Source of the DNA: Mucilaginibacter straminoryzae
GTDB lineage: Bacteria > Bacteroidota > Bacteroidia > Sphingobacteriales > Sphingobacteriaceae
Reading direction: 5' to 3'
DNA: 64,000 nucleotides
Assembly (NCBI RefSeq): GCF_022953055.1
Contig: NZ_JALJEJ010000003.1
Span: 310,001-374,000, forward strand
The position numbers and the translations under genes are program-made. This document shows positions 53,747 to 64,000 of the stretch, one piece after another. The first letter of the stretch is position 1, and the number at the start of each line of letters is the position of its first letter. The notes under the pieces were generated by a model, which was not told the origin of the DNA, ran no database searches, and worked only from the letters and a program-made list of their open reading frames with translations.

Positions 53747-53782
53747 AAAGTCTCCTCCTTCAGGAGGAGATTTAGAGGAGGT
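53747..53782. repeat. REP-like palindromic repeat before kdpC, copy 3
   Basis: AAGTCTCCTCC pairs with GGAGGAGATTT around TTCA, then comes TTTAGAGGAGG. The final GAGGAGG (53775-53781) ends 6 bp before the kdpC ATG and is a perfect Shine-Dalgarno sequence, rare in this phylum. The CTCCTCC arm could pair either with the hairpin partner or with this site. Confidence 0.6.
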
Positions 53783-53787
53783 CAATC

Positions 53788-54354
53788 ATGAAATCATACA
53801 TCGTTCAAGCCATCAGGCTTACCGTAGTACTCACCATACTGCTTTGTATCTTATACCCTGCTTTTATTGCCTTTGCCGGTAAATTCTCTAATGGAAATGG
53901 CAACGGCGAAACAATCAGCCTCAACGGCAAAGTGGTGGGTTATGCCAATTTAGCACAGAAGTTCGACAAACCTAAATACTTCTGGGGGCGCCCTTCTGCC
54001 GTTCAATATAACGCAGCCGGTTCTGCAGGTTCAAATAAAGGCCCAACCAATCCCGACTATCTGAAAGAGGTGAACAACCGCGTGGATACCTTACTGAAAT
54101 ATCACCCTTACCTAAAACGGAATGATATCCCTGCCGACCTGGTTACGGCTTCCGGCAGCGGCCTTGATCCGGATATTTCGCTTAACGCCGCTTTAATACA
54201 GGTAAAACGTGTGGCACAGGTCCGCAATCTGGACGAGCAAAAACTGAATGACCTTATTGCCGCACAAACCGAGAAACCACTTTGGGGATTGTTCGGCCCG
54301 GGTGCAAGGGTAAACGTACTGAAGCTAAATGTGGCTTTAGACCAAATGAAATAA
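53788..54354 (+). CDS. kdpC: K(+)-transporting ATPase subunit C
   Basis: This 188-residue subunit has one N-terminal membrane helix (about 9-31, LTVVLTILLCILYPAFIAFAG) and a periplasmic domain. Family motifs are KYFWGRPSAVQYNAAGSAGSN, GPTNPDYLKEV, PADLVTASGSGLDPDISLNAA and GARVNVLKLNVALD. KdpC supports ATP binding by the pump. The gene is preceded by a palindromic repeat that supplies a strong Shine-Dalgarno sequence. The length fits the family (E. coli 190). Confidence 0.95.
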   Translation: MKSYIVQAIRLTVVLTILLCILYPAFIAFAGKFSNGNGNGETISLNGKVVGYANLAQKFDKPKYFWGRPSAVQYNAAGSAGSNKGPTNPDYLKEVNNRVDTLLKYHPYLKRNDIPADLVTASGSGLDPDISLNAALIQVKRVAQVRNLDEQKLNDLIAAQTEKPLWGLFGPGARVNVLKLNVALDQMK

Positions 54355-54421
54355 AGACTAATAATTTAAGATACCCCGCTTAAAACAACTAAAAACTCAT
54401 ACTTCTTGAAATATTTTTAAA

Positions 54422-55816
54422 ATGAAAAAACTATTGCTACCGGTGCTTTTACTGTCCGGCATTACCACAGCTGTTTATGCGCAAACACCAGATGCCGCTA
54501 AAAAGGACACCACCAAAAAAGTCGACGATGTTCAGCCGTTAAGTTATGCTGACTTTTCGTGGATTAACGGACAAAACCGCCAAAACAAGAAACTGATCGA
54601 CAATGAATTCTTTACAGGGGATTTCACTTTCGACATGAACTACACCCAGTCTAACCACAACCCTAACGATAATACCGTTACCGGTTCAACTGCGCTGGCA
54701 CGTAACCGCGAAGTCGACATCTCATTTGTGGGTATCGGCGGTGATTTTCACTATGAAAACGTACGCGGCCGTATCATGACACAGTTTGGCACCCGCTCTA
54801 CTGTTGTTCCACGGAACGACTATAGCGGCTACCGTGGGCAATACGACCTGCCGGATGCTTACCGGTATTTAAGCGAGGCTTACGGCGGTTACCATTTCAA
54901 CGTGATGAAAGGCTTGAACATAGATATGGGTATTTTCATGTCTTACATCGGTATGTTCTCTTATAACAACTTTGAGAACTGGAGCTATCAGCCTTCCTAC
55001 ACTTCAGACAATACCCCATGGTTCTTTAATGGTATCCGTGCCCAGTTGTTCCCTTCATTAAAAACCAAGGTAGAGCTTTGGATCATCAACGGATGGCAAT
55101 CATACGGGATGTTTAACAAAATGCCAGGCATCGGCTTTTCTGTTAACACCAGGCCAAGTCCGCGTACGTCATTTATCACCAACAACTACTTTGGTACAGA
55201 TGTGGCAGGCGCACCGGGTGTAAAACGCTACCATACAGACAACTCGTTCCAGCACCTGTATTTCGATGCTTCAAACAAAAAAGGTCCTGGTATTAAGCGT
55301 GCCGCCTTTACGTTAACAGCAGACTTTGGCTTCCAGAATGGTACTGCACCGGGTAACGTCACCTACAGCCCGTTCGGCAAAAACGCATCGAACTTCATCA
55401 GCGCGATGGCGTATAACCGCCTTTGGTTCGGCAACGAAATGAAATGGGGCTGGACTATCGGCGGCGGCTTCATGAGCAACCCAAGCCGTTACCTGGCTTT
55501 AGTGCCTCCGGGACAAGCTACAGACGGGTTCCTGGCGGCATCAACACCTGGCTCTAAAATGTCTGGCTGGGACGCCTCTACCAGTTTTGATTACAATCCA
55601 AGCAACTGGATGACCGTTCGTTTTGAACTCGTACACCGCTTTATGAACGTGCCTTACTTTGCAGGCAAAGGTGGTGTAACAGGTCCAACCGGTTACCAGG
55701 CTAACCCTGCTACTTCTTTCAACCCTAATTCATATATTCCAAATACAGGCTCATTTACTCCAGATCTGGTAAATTCTGAAAACAGAGTTATTGTTGCCTT
55801 AATTACCCGTTTCTAA
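54422..55816 (+). CDS. Outer-membrane beta-barrel porin of the kdp operon
   Basis: This 464-residue protein has a signal peptide (1-20, ending VYAQ) and a beta-barrel of the BBP2/OmpL-like group. Amphipathic strands contain FTFDMNYTQSNHN, YHFNVMKGLNIDMGIFMSYIG and FRVELWIINGWQ-like segments. It ends in a strand with terminal aromatic (ENRVIVALITRF), as porins do. It lies 67 bp after kdpC and 21 bp before the next gene, so it is probably in the kdp operon. A role in letting potassium cross the outer membrane is inferred from context. Confidence 0.82.
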   Translation: MKKLLLPVLLLSGITTAVYAQTPDAAKKDTTKKVDDVQPLSYADFSWINGQNRQNKKLIDNEFFTGDFTFDMNYTQSNHNPNDNTVTGSTALARNREVDISFVGIGGDFHYENVRGRIMTQFGTRSTVVPRNDYSGYRGQYDLPDAYRYLSEAYGGYHFNVMKGLNIDMGIFMSYIGMFSYNNFENWSYQPSYTSDNTPWFFNGIRAQLFPSLKTKVELWIINGWQSYGMFNKMPGIGFSVNTRPSPRTSFITNNYFGTDVAGAPGVKRYHTDNSFQHLYFDASNKKGPGIKRAAFTLTADFGFQNGTAPGNVTYSPFGKNASNFISAMAYNRLWFGNEMKWGWTIGGGFMSNPSRYLALVPPGQATDGFLAASTPGSKMSGWDASTSFDYNPSNWMTVRFELVHRFMNVPYFAGKGGVTGPTGYQANPATSFNPNSYIPNTGSFTPDLVNSENRVIVALITRF

Positions 55817-55837
55817 TCATTTAAAACAAGTTTCATT

Positions 55838-56398
55838 ATGAAAACGCTAAATGTATTATTGATAATGCTTCTGTTTTTCACCCTGAAAACAGAAGCGCAA
55901 ACAAAAGGTCATGTTGGGTTATACCTTACACAAGCCGACTATCTTAATCACAAATTAAGTTATGCAGATAGCCAGGACCATATTTACTTTCATGAATTTT
56001 TAGGCGGCAAAAACATTACCGTTATAGTCGGCGGCAAAAAGCTCACCTTAGCTAAAAATGAAGTTTACGGCTACCGCGATGCTGATAACAGCGATTACCG
56101 GTTTTTCAACAATGAAGCCTACCGGGTTATAGATACCACCGGCTTCTACCTCTATTCCTGCAACAAAGCCGTGCAACAGGTAAAAGGACCGGCTGTAACC
56201 AAACTTTACTATTTCAGCAGTCTGGTTGGTTCTGAAATTCAACCCCTAAGCGTAAATAATCTCTGCCGTACGTTCAGTAAGAACCAGCACTTCAGGAATG
56301 AGCTTAGTGCAGAGTTTAAATCAGACGATGAACTACCAACTTACGATAATCTGTCGCACAGCTACAAAATAAAAGAGCTATACGCCGAAAGCCGGTAG
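55838..56398 (+). CDS. Exported protein of unknown function in the kdp operon
   Basis: This 186-residue protein has a signal peptide (1-20, ending TEAQ). The mature part is beta-strand rich (HVGLYLTQADYLNHKLSYADS, NITVIVGGKKLTLAKNEVYGY, YDTTGFYLYSCNKAV-like). No enzyme motif or lipobox is seen. Its place between the porin and the KdpD module suggests a periplasmic role in potassium uptake or signal input, but the sequence does not show this. A GC-rich hairpin follows the stop. Confidence 0.7.
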   Translation: MKTLNVLLIMLLFFTLKTEAQTKGHVGLYLTQADYLNHKLSYADSQDHIYFHEFLGGKNITVIVGGKKLTLAKNEVYGYRDADNSDYRFFNNEAYRVIDTTGFYLYSCNKAVQQVKGPAVTKLYYFSSLVGSEIQPLSVNNLCRTFSKNQHFRNELSAEFKSDDELPTYDNLSHSYKIKELYAESR

Positions 56399-56446
56399 TA
56401 GCTAAGGTACAGCATGTGTTTTTGGTTGATTGAGAGGACTCATGCT

Positions 56447-56469
56447 AAGGGGGCACCAGGTGCCCCCTT
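56447..56469 (+). terminator. GC-rich hairpin between the exported protein and kdpD
   Basis: AAGGGGGCA pairs perfectly with TGCCCCCTT around CCAGG. The tail is TCAAAGG then TTTT, so it is only a partial terminator. It may lower expression of the signalling genes relative to the pump genes. Confidence 0.5.
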
Positions 56470-56494
56470 TCAAAGGTTTTAGATTTTTGACGAC

Positions 56495-57625
56495 ATGGAA
56501 AGTAAAGAGACAGACCCATCTGTAAAATCTTTCCTCGACCTGGTGAAAACCTCCAGGAAGGGAAAGTTTAAGATCTACATCGGCATGAGTGCAGGTGTGG
56601 GTAAAACTTACCGGATGCTGCATGATGCAAAAGGGCTTCAGCGTAATGGAATAAATGTGCAGGTTGGCTATGTAGAAACCCATAACCGGGCAGAAACACT
56701 CGCGGCCCTGGATGGGCTGCCCGTAATTCCCCGTCGTAAAATATTCTACAAGGGTAAAGAATTAGAAGAGATGGACCTGCAAACCATCCTGAACACCCAC
56801 CCAGAAGTAGTAATTGTGGATGAGCTTGCCCATACCAACGTAGCAGGCAGTAAAAACACAAAACGCTGGCAGGACGTGGTCGACCTGCTGGAGGCCGGCA
56901 TCAACGTCATCTCGGCGGTAAACATCCAGCACCTGGAAAGCCTGAATGAAGAGGTTGAGAAAATTACAGGTGTCGCTATTACCGAGCGTATTCCGGATAA
57001 AATACTGGAATTAGCTGATGAGATCGTGAATATCGACCTGACCTCGGATGAGCTGATCGAGCGCTTGAAAGATGGAAAGATCTACGATAAAGCTAAGGTA
57101 GAACAGGCGCTGAGCAACTTTTTCCAGGCAGATAAAATCCTGCAATTGCGCGAACTTGCATTGAAAGAAGTAGCACACTATGTAGAACGCAAGATAGATG
57201 TGGTGGTTCCGAGGCAGATCAAACTTCGAAAAGAGCGGTTCCTGGCGTGTATCTCGTCAAATGCAGAGACGGCCAAAATAGTGATCCGTAAAACTGCGCG
57301 CCTGGCTTCCTATTATCAGTCTTCGTGGATTGTACTTTACGTTCAGACGCCAAACGAAAGCGGCGACCGTATTAAATTAGATAAACAACGGCACCTGATC
57401 AACAATTTAAAATTGGCTACAGAACTGGGTGCAGAGGTGTTGCGGCTGAAAAGCAACGACATCATCCAAACCATTTTAGTTGTAGCCGAAGAAAAAGAAA
57501 TTACAACAATCTGTATGGGGAAACCGCACATCAGCCTGTTACAGGTGATCCTTAAAACGGCGGCATTTAACCAGATGCTGAAACAACTGGCGCATACCAG
57601 TACTGATCTTGTGATCCTGTCGTGA
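56495..57625 (+). CDS. kdpD: Stand-alone KdpD sensor module (no membrane or kinase domain)
   Basis: This 376-residue protein covers only the cytoplasmic N-terminal part of KdpD (E. coli 894). It has the KdpD ATP-binding domain with Walker A GMSAGVGKT (residues 30-38), VGYVETHNRAETLAALDGL and VVIVDELAHTNVAGSKNTKRW. A universal-stress-protein domain follows at about 245-376 (ERFLACISSNAETAKIVIRKTARLA). The four transmembrane helices, GAF, HisKA and HATPase parts are absent. It stops cleanly, without sign of a frameshift. A histidine kinase gene follows after 16 bp and may supply the kinase function. Truncated KdpD forms are also known from cyanobacteria. Confidence 0.93.
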   Translation: MESKETDPSVKSFLDLVKTSRKGKFKIYIGMSAGVGKTYRMLHDAKGLQRNGINVQVGYVETHNRAETLAALDGLPVIPRRKIFYKGKELEEMDLQTILNTHPEVVIVDELAHTNVAGSKNTKRWQDVVDLLEAGINVISAVNIQHLESLNEEVEKITGVAITERIPDKILELADEIVNIDLTSDELIERLKDGKIYDKAKVEQALSNFFQADKILQLRELALKEVAHYVERKIDVVVPRQIKLRKERFLACISSNAETAKIVIRKTARLASYYQSSWIVLYVQTPNESGDRIKLDKQRHLINNLKLATELGAEVLRLKSNDIIQTILVVAEEKEITTICMGKPHISLLQVILKTAAFNQMLKQLAHTSTDLVILS

Positions 57626-57641
57626 TCCGTTAACTTAAAAG

Positions 57642-59393
57642 ATGATTAAAATGAAAATCAAAACCAAACTTCGCTTAGGATTTGCTTTCCTGTTTATCGT
57701 AGTGATATTCTTCGGCGCAACTGCGCTGTACTATATCCAGGTGATTTCAGCCAGCGCAAAAGTGATCCTGAAAGATAATTACGAGACGCTGAACTATACC
57801 AAAAACATGCGCGCACTACTGGATGAAAACGCCGCGCCGTTTGAGAAAAATGTGCTTCAGCAATTTAACCGCGAGCTTGCAAAGCAAGAGAAAAACATTA
57901 CAGAAGCAGGCGAAAAAGAAGCGACACTTCAAGTTAGGGAAGCCTTTGATCAATTGTCATCAGAAAGCCCCTCATCTCCGCAATTACTGAAAGCCATAAG
58001 AGCAAACCTGCGTACGATAGAAACGCTGAACATGAACGCAATTGTCCGGAAAAATGCAGCGGCGATGTCCTCCGTAAAAAAAGCTACACTCTACCTTAGC
58101 ATGGCAGGCACCTTTGCCTTCCTGGTATTGCTCAGCTTCAGTGTAAATTTCCCAGGGTTTATAGCAGGGCCGCTAAAATTACTGCAGGATGGTATCCGTG
58201 AAATCGGTGAGAAAAACTACAGCCAGCGCTTGAATTTCGATAAAGACGATGAGTTCGGCGACGTTGCTGCTGCCTTTAACCAGATGGCAGAGCGGCTGAA
58301 CGAATGGGAAAACAGCAACCTTGCGGGACTGAAATCTGAAAAGCTTCGTATAGAAACCATCATTGAGCAAATGCAGGATGCCATTATCGGGCTGAATGAA
58401 CAAGACCAGATCCTGTTTATCAACCAGGCGGCAGAAACCATCTTCAACCTGCAAAAGGCAGAAGTTACCGGCCAACCCATCCACTTACTCACTAAACGGA
58501 ACGACTTGCTGAAGAGCATCATCGGCACGGAAAATATTTTAAAACCGTTGAAGATCTACGCAAACGAAAAGGAGTCTTTCTTTAAGGTAGAAAGCCGCGA
58601 AATCAATATCCCGAATCTTCAGGCTAATAAAGACAATGCCTTACGGCAAGCTTCTGTATCGGCAGGGAAAGTAATTATTCTAAGGAACATTACCGAATTT
58701 AAAGAACGTGACGAAGCAAAAAGTAATTTCATCGCTACCATCTCGCACGAGTTAAAAACGCCGATGTCATCTATCAAAATGAGCCTGCAATTGCTGAATG
58801 ACGAGCGTATAGGCGCCTTAAATCCAGAGCAGCAAGGGCTGGTGTCTAATATCAAAAGCGACTGCGACCGTCTGTTGCGGATCAGCAGCGAGCTGCTGGA
58901 TCTTTCGCAGGTAGAAACAGGCAATCTTAAACTGAATATCTCGGCTATCGACCCGCTGAAGATATTAGATTACGCGATAGACACCGTAAAATTCCAGGCC
59001 GAGCAAAAAGAGGTAAAGCTGGAAGTGCAAGCCGCAACAGGCTTACCCCAGGTACATGCCGACACCGATAAAACAGCCTGGGTACTGGTCAACTTGTTAT
59101 CCAACGCGCTAAGATATAGCCATGAAAAGTCGCGGATCATCATCAGCGTAAAAGCAGAGGCCAGCAAATTGATCTTCTCAGTTCGTGATTTTGGCAAAGG
59201 CATAGACGAGCAGTACCAGAAACGGCTATTCGAACGCTATTTCCGTATCCCCGCCGATGGTAGCAGCAAATCTGGAACAGGGTTAGGTCTGGCCATTTCG
59301 AAAGAGTTTATAGAGGCACAAAACGGTCAGATTTGGGTAGAAAGCGCCATTGGCGAAGGTAGTTCATTTAGTTTCGCGTTACCGGTAGGCTAA
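57642..59393 (+). CDS. HAMP-PAS sensor histidine kinase following kdpD
   Basis: This 583-residue kinase has a membrane helix (about 12-33), a periplasmic helical sensor (about 35-145) and a second helix (about 150-170). A HAMP domain follows (about 172-225, GPLKLLQDGIREIGEKNYSQRLNF), then a PAS domain (about 240-350). The HisKA domain has H369 (ATISHELKTPMSS). The HATPase has N-box NLLSNALRYSHE and G-boxes DFGKGID and GTGLGLAISKEF. It is unrelated to the KdpD kinase region. It is the most likely kinase for the NtrC-type regulator at 48.2 kb, an inference from position. ATG 57651 is an alternative start. Confidence 0.93.
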   Translation: MIKMKIKTKLRLGFAFLFIVVIFFGATALYYIQVISASAKVILKDNYETLNYTKNMRALLDENAAPFEKNVLQQFNRELAKQEKNITEAGEKEATLQVREAFDQLSSESPSSPQLLKAIRANLRTIETLNMNAIVRKNAAAMSSVKKATLYLSMAGTFAFLVLLSFSVNFPGFIAGPLKLLQDGIREIGEKNYSQRLNFDKDDEFGDVAAAFNQMAERLNEWENSNLAGLKSEKLRIETIIEQMQDAIIGLNEQDQILFINQAAETIFNLQKAEVTGQPIHLLTKRNDLLKSIIGTENILKPLKIYANEKESFFKVESREINIPNLQANKDNALRQASVSAGKVIILRNITEFKERDEAKSNFIATISHELKTPMSSIKMSLQLLNDERIGALNPEQQGLVSNIKSDCDRLLRISSELLDLSQVETGNLKLNISAIDPLKILDYAIDTVKFQAEQKEVKLEVQAATGLPQVHADTDKTAWVLVNLLSNALRYSHEKSRIIISVKAEASKLIFSVRDFGKGIDEQYQKRLFERYFRIPADGSSKSGTGLGLAISKEFIEAQNGQIWVESAIGEGSSFSFALPVG

Positions 59394-59498
59394 GCCGAAT
59401 GTCGATAAGGATGTTACTTGAAACAACATAAAATATGGGTAGTTTTGGATTGTCGGCGTTTACCAATTTCGCCAGACACCGAAGCTTACCTGTATAAT

Positions 59499-61385
59499 AT
59501 GTTCTTCAAGTACAGATCGAATTATCTAAAAGTTGATCGTGAAACCCGTTGCTGCCTGTTGGCTGTAATGGCATTCCTGATATTTGCATCATTGCAGGCA
59601 TCGGCACAAACAGGACGGCAAAGTTGGATACGCATCAACCAGTTGGGATACCCTACCGGCGGAACAAAAGTAGCGGTACTTGCCTCCAAGCAGGTAAAAG
59701 CAGACGAACCCTATTTCGAACTGATAGATGCCACCACTTCTAAACCGGTATTCAGGGCAAAGCTTGGGAAAGACTTTGGCCATTACGGGCCTTTCGCTTC
59801 CTGCTACCGGTTGTCTTTTACAAGTTTTAAAAAAGCGGGCAGGTATTATCTTAAGGTTGGGACAACTACTTCCCCTGTCTTTGTAATCTCCAATAAAAAT
59901 TATAAAGGCGCCGCAGATTTCACCCTTCGTTACATGAGACAGCAAAGAAGCGGGTTCAACCCGTTCTTAAAAGACTCCTGCCACACTAAAGATGGTTACG
60001 TTATCTATGGCCCGGTGCCGGACGGCACGCATATCGATGTATCCGGCGGTTGGCATGACGCTACTGATTACCTGCAATATGCAACAACATCGGCGAATGC
60101 CACCTTTCACCTCTTAGCGGCCTATCATGATTTCCCTGGGGTATTTACAGATCAGTATCAGGGTAATGGCCTTGAAGGTAAAAACGGCGTACCAGATGTA
60201 CTGGATGAAGGAAAATGGGGGCTTGACTGGTTAATGAAAATGCATCCACGGGCCGACTGGATGTTCAACCAGTTGGCCGACGACCGCGATCACTCCGGGT
60301 TTCGCCTGCCGACTAAAGATTCTGTAGATTATGGGTATGGCAAAGGCAACGGCAGACCCGTTTATTTCCTCACCGGCTCGCCGCAGGGATTAGGTAAATA
60401 TAAAAACCGCGCAACGGGAACGGCATCTACCGCAGGGAAGTTTACCAGCGCATTTGCCCTGGGTTCAATGCTTTATCACCATAAAGACCAACAATTTTCG
60501 CAATTACTAAAGCAAAAGGCTTTGTCGGCTTATCAGTATGGGCTTGCCAAACCAGGGGTAGCGCAAACAGCCCCTAACCTTGCCCCCTATTTTTATGAGG
60601 AAGACAACTGGGTGGACGATATGGAACTCGGCGCCGCTATGCTTTACCAGCTAACCGGGCAAACGCAGTATCTGACCAGCGCGCTCGGTTACGGAAATAC
60701 AGAAAAAGTAACGCCATGGATGGGTGCAGATACCGCGCGGCATTACCAATGGTACCCGTTCCACAACTTTGGCCACTACGAAATCGGCAACGCATCTAAA
60801 GGCAATAAGAAGCAACTGATGATCAGTTACTATAAACGAGGCATCGAACGCGTTTGGCAAAAGGCCAAGCACAATGCTTTCTACCGGGGCGTCCCGTTCA
60901 TCTGGTGCTCTAACAACCTTACGGTTTCCTTTGCTATTCAATGCTACCTGTACCGAAAGATGAGTGGCGATAATACGTACCAGGAATTGGAACAGGCTTG
61001 CGTGGATTGGCTTTTAGGTTGTAACCCATGGGGTAAAAGCATGATCTACGGCTTACCTGCCAATGGCGATACCCCTCAACACCCTCATTCGTCATTATCG
61101 CATCTGTGTAACTACCCGCTGGATGGCGCTTTGGTAGATGGCCCGGTGTATACCTCTATTTTCAGAGGCCTTAAAGGATTGAAACTGTATACTGATGATA
61201 CCTATGCCGATTTTCAATCGGACCTAGCGGTTTACCATGATGACTTTGGCGACTACAGCACCAATGAACCCACTATGGATGGAACGGCAAGCCTGGTTTA
61301 CCTGCTTGCAGCCATGGAAGACCAGTCGGCCAAAACCGTCCATCAAAAGGTTAAAGTAAGGATTAAAAAATCAAAACATGAATAA
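59499..61385 (+). CDS. Glycoside hydrolase family 9 (endoglucanase-like)
   Basis: The start at ATG 59499 gives 628 residues with a signal (VMAFLIFASLQASAQ); an upstream TTG at 59418 is less likely. An N-terminal Ig-like CelD module (about 38-125, SWIRINQLGYPTGGTKVAVL) precedes the (alpha/alpha)6 barrel. Catalytic regions are GGWHDATDYLQY (water-activating Asp), GVPDVLDEGKWGLDWLMKMHP, LGCNPWGKSMIYGLP, PQHPHSSLSH and the proton donor in YSTNEPTMDGTASLVY. It should cleave beta-1,4-glucans or related oligosaccharides in the periplasm. It stands alone after the Kdp cluster, with no SusCD. Confidence 0.92.
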   Translation: MFFKYRSNYLKVDRETRCCLLAVMAFLIFASLQASAQTGRQSWIRINQLGYPTGGTKVAVLASKQVKADEPYFELIDATTSKPVFRAKLGKDFGHYGPFASCYRLSFTSFKKAGRYYLKVGTTTSPVFVISNKNYKGAADFTLRYMRQQRSGFNPFLKDSCHTKDGYVIYGPVPDGTHIDVSGGWHDATDYLQYATTSANATFHLLAAYHDFPGVFTDQYQGNGLEGKNGVPDVLDEGKWGLDWLMKMHPRADWMFNQLADDRDHSGFRLPTKDSVDYGYGKGNGRPVYFLTGSPQGLGKYKNRATGTASTAGKFTSAFALGSMLYHHKDQQFSQLLKQKALSAYQYGLAKPGVAQTAPNLAPYFYEEDNWVDDMELGAAMLYQLTGQTQYLTSALGYGNTEKVTPWMGADTARHYQWYPFHNFGHYEIGNASKGNKKQLMISYYKRGIERVWQKAKHNAFYRGVPFIWCSNNLTVSFAIQCYLYRKMSGDNTYQELEQACVDWLLGCNPWGKSMIYGLPANGDTPQHPHSSLSHLCNYPLDGALVDGPVYTSIFRGLKGLKLYTDDTYADFQSDLAVYHDDFGDYSTNEPTMDGTASLVYLLAAMEDQSAKTVHQKVKVRIKKSKHE

Positions 61386-61414
61386 CTGTCAGACAGATAT
61401 TTAATTAATATTCT

Positions 61415-64000
<2,586 letters not shown>

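Noticed and set aside
56568..56861. 97-aa ORF antisense to kdpD
   Set aside because: Cys- and Leu-rich, no start context, fully inside the KdpD ATP-binding domain; shadow frame.

Overview
The window looks like a chromosomal segment of a Bacteroidota bacterium, most likely a Sphingobacteriaceae member (Mucilaginibacter/Pedobacter type). The evidence is a SusC/SusD pair with a FecR anti-sigma factor, lipoproteins of the CKK type, TAnnTTTG promoter elements, few Shine-Dalgarno sites, an RND-TolC fusion and short palindromic repeats typical of this group. No phage, plasmid or CRISPR element was seen. The only mobile-element trace is a decayed IS3-type transposase fragment beside a tRNA-Leu gene.

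Layout. 1-4.8 kb: the 3' part of dnaE2 (error-prone polymerase), a small membrane protein, an MtfA-like peptidase and a GH35 beta-galactosidase. 4.9-19.2 kb: a leftward protein/peptide-utilisation locus, in transcription order fecR-type anti-sigma, STN-containing SusC, SusD, a metallopeptidase-like lipoprotein without its zinc motif, a thioredoxin-like protein, an S9 peptidase and an HExxHxxGxxH metalloprotease, with an ECF sigma gene at the far end behind a hairpin. 19.4-29.5 kb: an M13 peptidase, then the pbpC/alpha-2-macroglobulin pair. 29.8-38.6 kb: a DUF2235 hydrolase, small exported proteins, a TPR histidine kinase/LuxR-type regulator pair, an orphan TPR histidine kinase and an exported NTF2-like protein.

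38.7-46.5 kb: the IS3 remnant, tRNA-Leu(CAA), hscB, kdsA-kdsD (KDO synthesis), glf, a WcaJ-type sugar transferase, a BtuF-like metal-cofactor binding protein, tRNA-Leu(UAG) and a lipoprotein. 46.7-48 kb: a COG0523 metallochaperone whose Bacteroidota promoter is overlapped by a perfect 13-bp-arm palindrome, probably a Zur-type operator.

48.2-59.4 kb: an unusual Kdp potassium system. A sigma-54 (NtrC-type) response regulator ends in a terminator. It is followed by a candidate sigma-54 promoter, an unannotated 27-aa membrane peptide, kdpF, kdpA, kdpB, kdpC, a beta-barrel porin, a small exported protein, a stand-alone KdpD sensor module without kinase, and a separate HAMP-PAS histidine kinase. 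The canonical KdpD/KdpE pair appears to be replaced by three separate proteins and a sigma-54 switch. kdpB carries an in-frame palindromic repeat, and a second copy lies just before kdpC and supplies its Shine-Dalgarno-like sequence. 59.5-64 kb: a GH9 glycosidase, then a convergent metal-efflux RND adaptor and an RND pump fused to its TolC-like outer-membrane factor, cut by the window end.
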